This document shows, in pieces, positions 4,732 through 6,529 of a DNA stretch of 6,529 bases; within the stretch, counting starts at the first letter, position 1, and each line of letters begins with the position of its first letter. The stretch is from Planctomycetota bacterium (GTDB lineage: Bacteria > Planctomycetota > Phycisphaerae > Sedimentisphaerales > Anaerohalosphaeraceae). The notes beneath the pieces are model-generated. The model did not search any database and was not told the DNA's origin. It worked only from the letters and a program-made list of their open reading frames with translations. A program made the position numbers and the translations under genes. The stretch is taken from contig JAGHBX010000665.1 of assembly GCA_021160785.1 (NCBI GenBank), positions 1 through 6,529 on the forward strand, given 5' to 3'.

Positions 4732-6529
4732 TCAGTCAAGAGTTCCCTGCCGGTCCAGTCGGACCCTTACACATGCATGCGCCTTGTCCCAGGCGATGTC
4801 GGCATTGGCGCCGTTGATTGTCAGGATTCGAGGTCTGTCTTTTGCCCGCAATGCGGCGTTGATTACGGGCTGGCCGTCCAGGACTATTTCCATTTTCCCC
4901 TTGCCTGCGGTGAACGCCGTGTAGAGCTTGGACAGGCTGTCGAGGACGACCTTGCCGTCGGTTCTCAGGTAACTTCCGCAGGCGACGAAGTATCGCGTCG
5001 CCGCGTCGGGGTCATCGGCGGCGCTTCCTTTCGGATGAGTGACGGCAAAGAGATATGCATCGGTCTCCCATCCGGCGATTGTATTGCAACTGTTTCGGTG
5101 CATCTTGCGCCCGTCAGCGCGAAGGTTCAGCCAGACATCGGTTATCGCACCATCGGCGATAATGCGGACGCCGATCGCTTCGTCCTGCTGCAGCAGCTCG
5201 AGCGCGGGCGGTTTTCGATTCCTGTAGACGGGAAGGATTGCGGTGATGAATTTTTGCTGCCTCGTCTCTTCGGCGGGAGAAAGCCCAAGGTATGTAACCT
5301 CGGTATCCGGGTCGTGGTCCTTGAGACCTTTCTTTTCAACGATAGCCATCTTCTCGGGGTACATCGGCCTGACAATAACTTTCGCATCGCCGCTGGATAT
5401 GCAAATATCTCCATCTTGGATCCGGTGGCTGTCCTGATAATGCAGGAGCCATTCGAGTTTGCCCGGTTCGTGCGTGCGGACATCATCGAAAATGAGGATG
5501 ACATCGCCGATCCATAGGAAGTGTCGGTAATTGCGTGAGAACTTCCACGCGGTCGGGCCGGTGGCGTCGGCGAAGACATATTTGATTCCGGCGCCGTCGA
5601 TGAGACGGTGCACTCCGCCCTCGGTCGCCGTGCCGCGATCTCCGTCGCCGCAGGATTCGGGAATCTCCGCGGCGCCGTTGGTCAGGATGACATTGTGCGC
5701 CTTACTGGTGCGATAGTAGCTGCTGTATTCGTGGCGGCTGTACGAACAGTTGCCCGAATCGATGATCAAAGGCTTGCCGTCGTGAAAGAGGATAAACGAG
5801 CCCGCATCGGGGTGGGCGTGGTTCCATGCAAAGCTCGATTTGACCGCTAACATCGTCGCATTGTCAGCCCACGATGAACGCATCGTCGCCCAGCCGATAT
5901 CCGAATACAGCACCGATTCAGCCCGCGGAAGCTTACCGACGGCGGTTTGTGCGTCATAATAGACTAATCCCACAGGGTCATCCAGGCCCGGGTCTGTTCG
6001 GTTGATATACCAGCGATACGCCGGCTTGTCGTATCCGTTGGCAAGCAGCAGCCGAAGGGTTCGCGCGCCGCCGGACTTGATGCTGCTGTCGCCGAAGTTG
6101 GCACAAAGCACCGACTCCGACGTCGGATAACACGTGTTAACAAAGAAGTCGCCGGCGTTCTCCAGCAGAGGTATCTTCGCCGGAGGCGTACCGGGGAACG
6201 TATTTAGCCAGGCTAACCTGAAGAGCAGGTACTCCGACAGCGCATAGTCGGCGTAGTTGACGCTTTCATAGAATGCGCCGTCGCGGTCGAAATTGGTGCT
6301 CTTGTTCTGCAGGATATTGCCGGAGTAAGAGAACCATTCGGCGAAGGCGTCGTTTACCGTCGACGCCCAGGCGTCGGCCTGCGGCACATCACCCATGACC
6401 GACATCGCAGCAAGGCCCGCCATCGACACGCACACGCTCCACCAGTTATGCCCCATCGAATCGAGCGCGTGGATGCGCTTTTCGCCCAACACCCAGTCAT
6501 CCAGGGTCGGCCCGATACCAAGCCTGACC
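4732..6529 (-). CDS. Heparinase II/III family polysaccharide lyase (N-terminus missing)
   Basis: The enzyme is predicted to cleave a uronic-acid-containing polysaccharide by beta-elimination. 598 residues are visible, ending at TGA (4734-4732). The frame stays open to the right edge, so the GTG at 6492 is not the true start: family-like sequence (GPTLDDWVLGEK) continues beyond it. Numbered from the edge, the end of an alpha/alpha-toroid domain shows GHNWWS (26-31) and DGAFYES..NY (83-92), a conserved loop that carries a catalytic tyrosine in related lyases. The Hepar_II_III beta-sandwich follows from about residue 205, with NHAHPDAGSF (236-245), IIDSG (255-259) and YYRTSKAHN (271-279). By comparison with Pedobacter heparinase II, H239, D257 and H278 are likely ligands of a structural zinc. 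The pattern is shared by several lyase families (PL12, 15, 17, 21 and others), so the substrate cannot be fixed. Adjacent sulfatases suggest a sulfated polymer. Any signal peptide lies outside the window. The gene is clearly GC-richer than the sulfatases. Confidence 0.92.
   Translation of the reverse strand, partial: VRLGIGPTLDDWVLGEKRIHALDSMGHNWWSVCVSMAGLAAMSVMGDVPQADAWASTVNDAFAEWFSYSGNILQNKSTNFDRDGAFYESVNYADYALSEYLLFRLAWLNTFPGTPPAKIPLLENAGDFFVNTCYPTSESVLCANFGDSSIKSGGARTLRLLLANGYDKPAYRWYINRTDPGLDDPVGLVYYDAQTAVGKLPRAESVLYSDIGWATMRSSWADNATMLAVKSSFAWNHAHPDAGSFILFHDGKPLIIDSGNCSYSRHEYSSYYRTSKAHNVILTNGAAEIPESCGDGDRGTATEGGVHRLIDGAGIKYVFADATGPTAWKFSRNYRHFLWIGDVILIFDDVRTHEPGKLEWLLHYQDSHRIQDGDICISSGDAKVIVRPMYPEKMAIVEKKGLKDHDPDTEVTYLGLSPAEETRQQKFITAILPVYRNRKPPALELLQQDEAIGVRIIADGAITDVWLNLRADGRKMHRNSCNTIAGWETDAYLFAVTHPKGSAADDPDAATRYFVACGSYLRTDGKVVLDSLSKLYTAFTAGKGKMEIVLDGQPVINAALRAKDRPRILTINGANADIAWDKAHACVRVRLDRQGTLD

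Noticed and set aside
4777..5517. 246-codon plus-strand ORF
   Set aside because: It is antisense to the GC-rich lyase gene, where stop-free shadow frames are common, and its translation resembles no family.
5142..5579. 145-codon minus-strand ORF in another frame of the lyase
   Set aside because: It is rich in Ser/Arg/Pro, as expected of an out-of-frame reading of a GC-rich gene, and sits inside the clear lyase frame.
6490..6492. GTG as start codon of the lyase
   Set aside because: The frame stays open to the window edge and the upstream residues continue the toroid-like sequence, so the gene is truncated by the window rather than starting here.

Overview
The window carries four protein-coding genes, all read from the minus strand. 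From high to low coordinates, which is the direction of transcription, they are: a heparinase II/III-type polysaccharide lyase (start beyond the right edge), two exported type I sulfatases, and elongation factor G (end beyond the left edge). No tRNA, rRNA, CRISPR array, insertion sequence or plus-strand gene was found. The long plus-strand reading frames are shadows of the real genes.

Organism: the EF-G closely resembles the mitochondrial / spirochaete-planctomycete-deltaproteobacterial (spdEFG1) type. It has AHIDSGKTT instead of the usual bacterial AHIDAGKTT, and AVGGVQSQS after the G3 region. Together with Tat-exported sulfatases beside a heparinase-like lyase, this points to Planctomycetota, plausibly the Phycisphaerae/Sedimentisphaerales side, or a related marine PVC lineage. 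This is inferred from remembered family patterns, not from a search.

Layout: 6529-4732 lyase (partial); 4731-4628 short gap with a possible 20-codon leader ORF ending in an ATGA overlap with the next gene; 4627-3017 sulfatase with a Tat, possibly lipoprotein, signal; 35-base gap with a strong Shine-Dalgarno; 2981-1368 sulfatase resembling N-acetylglucosamine-6-sulfatases, with a Tat signal; 1367-1044 AT-rich intergenic region with four A6 tracts and a likely promoter for EF-G; 1043-1 fusA (partial).

How the genes work together: lyase and sulfatases probably form one transcription unit for depolymerising and desulfating a uronate-containing sulfated polysaccharide (a glycosaminoglycan-like or algal polymer). 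The sulfatases are exported folded, after formylglycine formation in the cytoplasm by a maturase that is not in this window. fusA is an unrelated housekeeping gene with its own probable promoter. The lyase is visibly more GC-rich than the sulfatases, so the cluster may be a mosaic. I see a coherent sulfated-glycan degradation operon, but no strong evidence in this window for a wholly new type of system.
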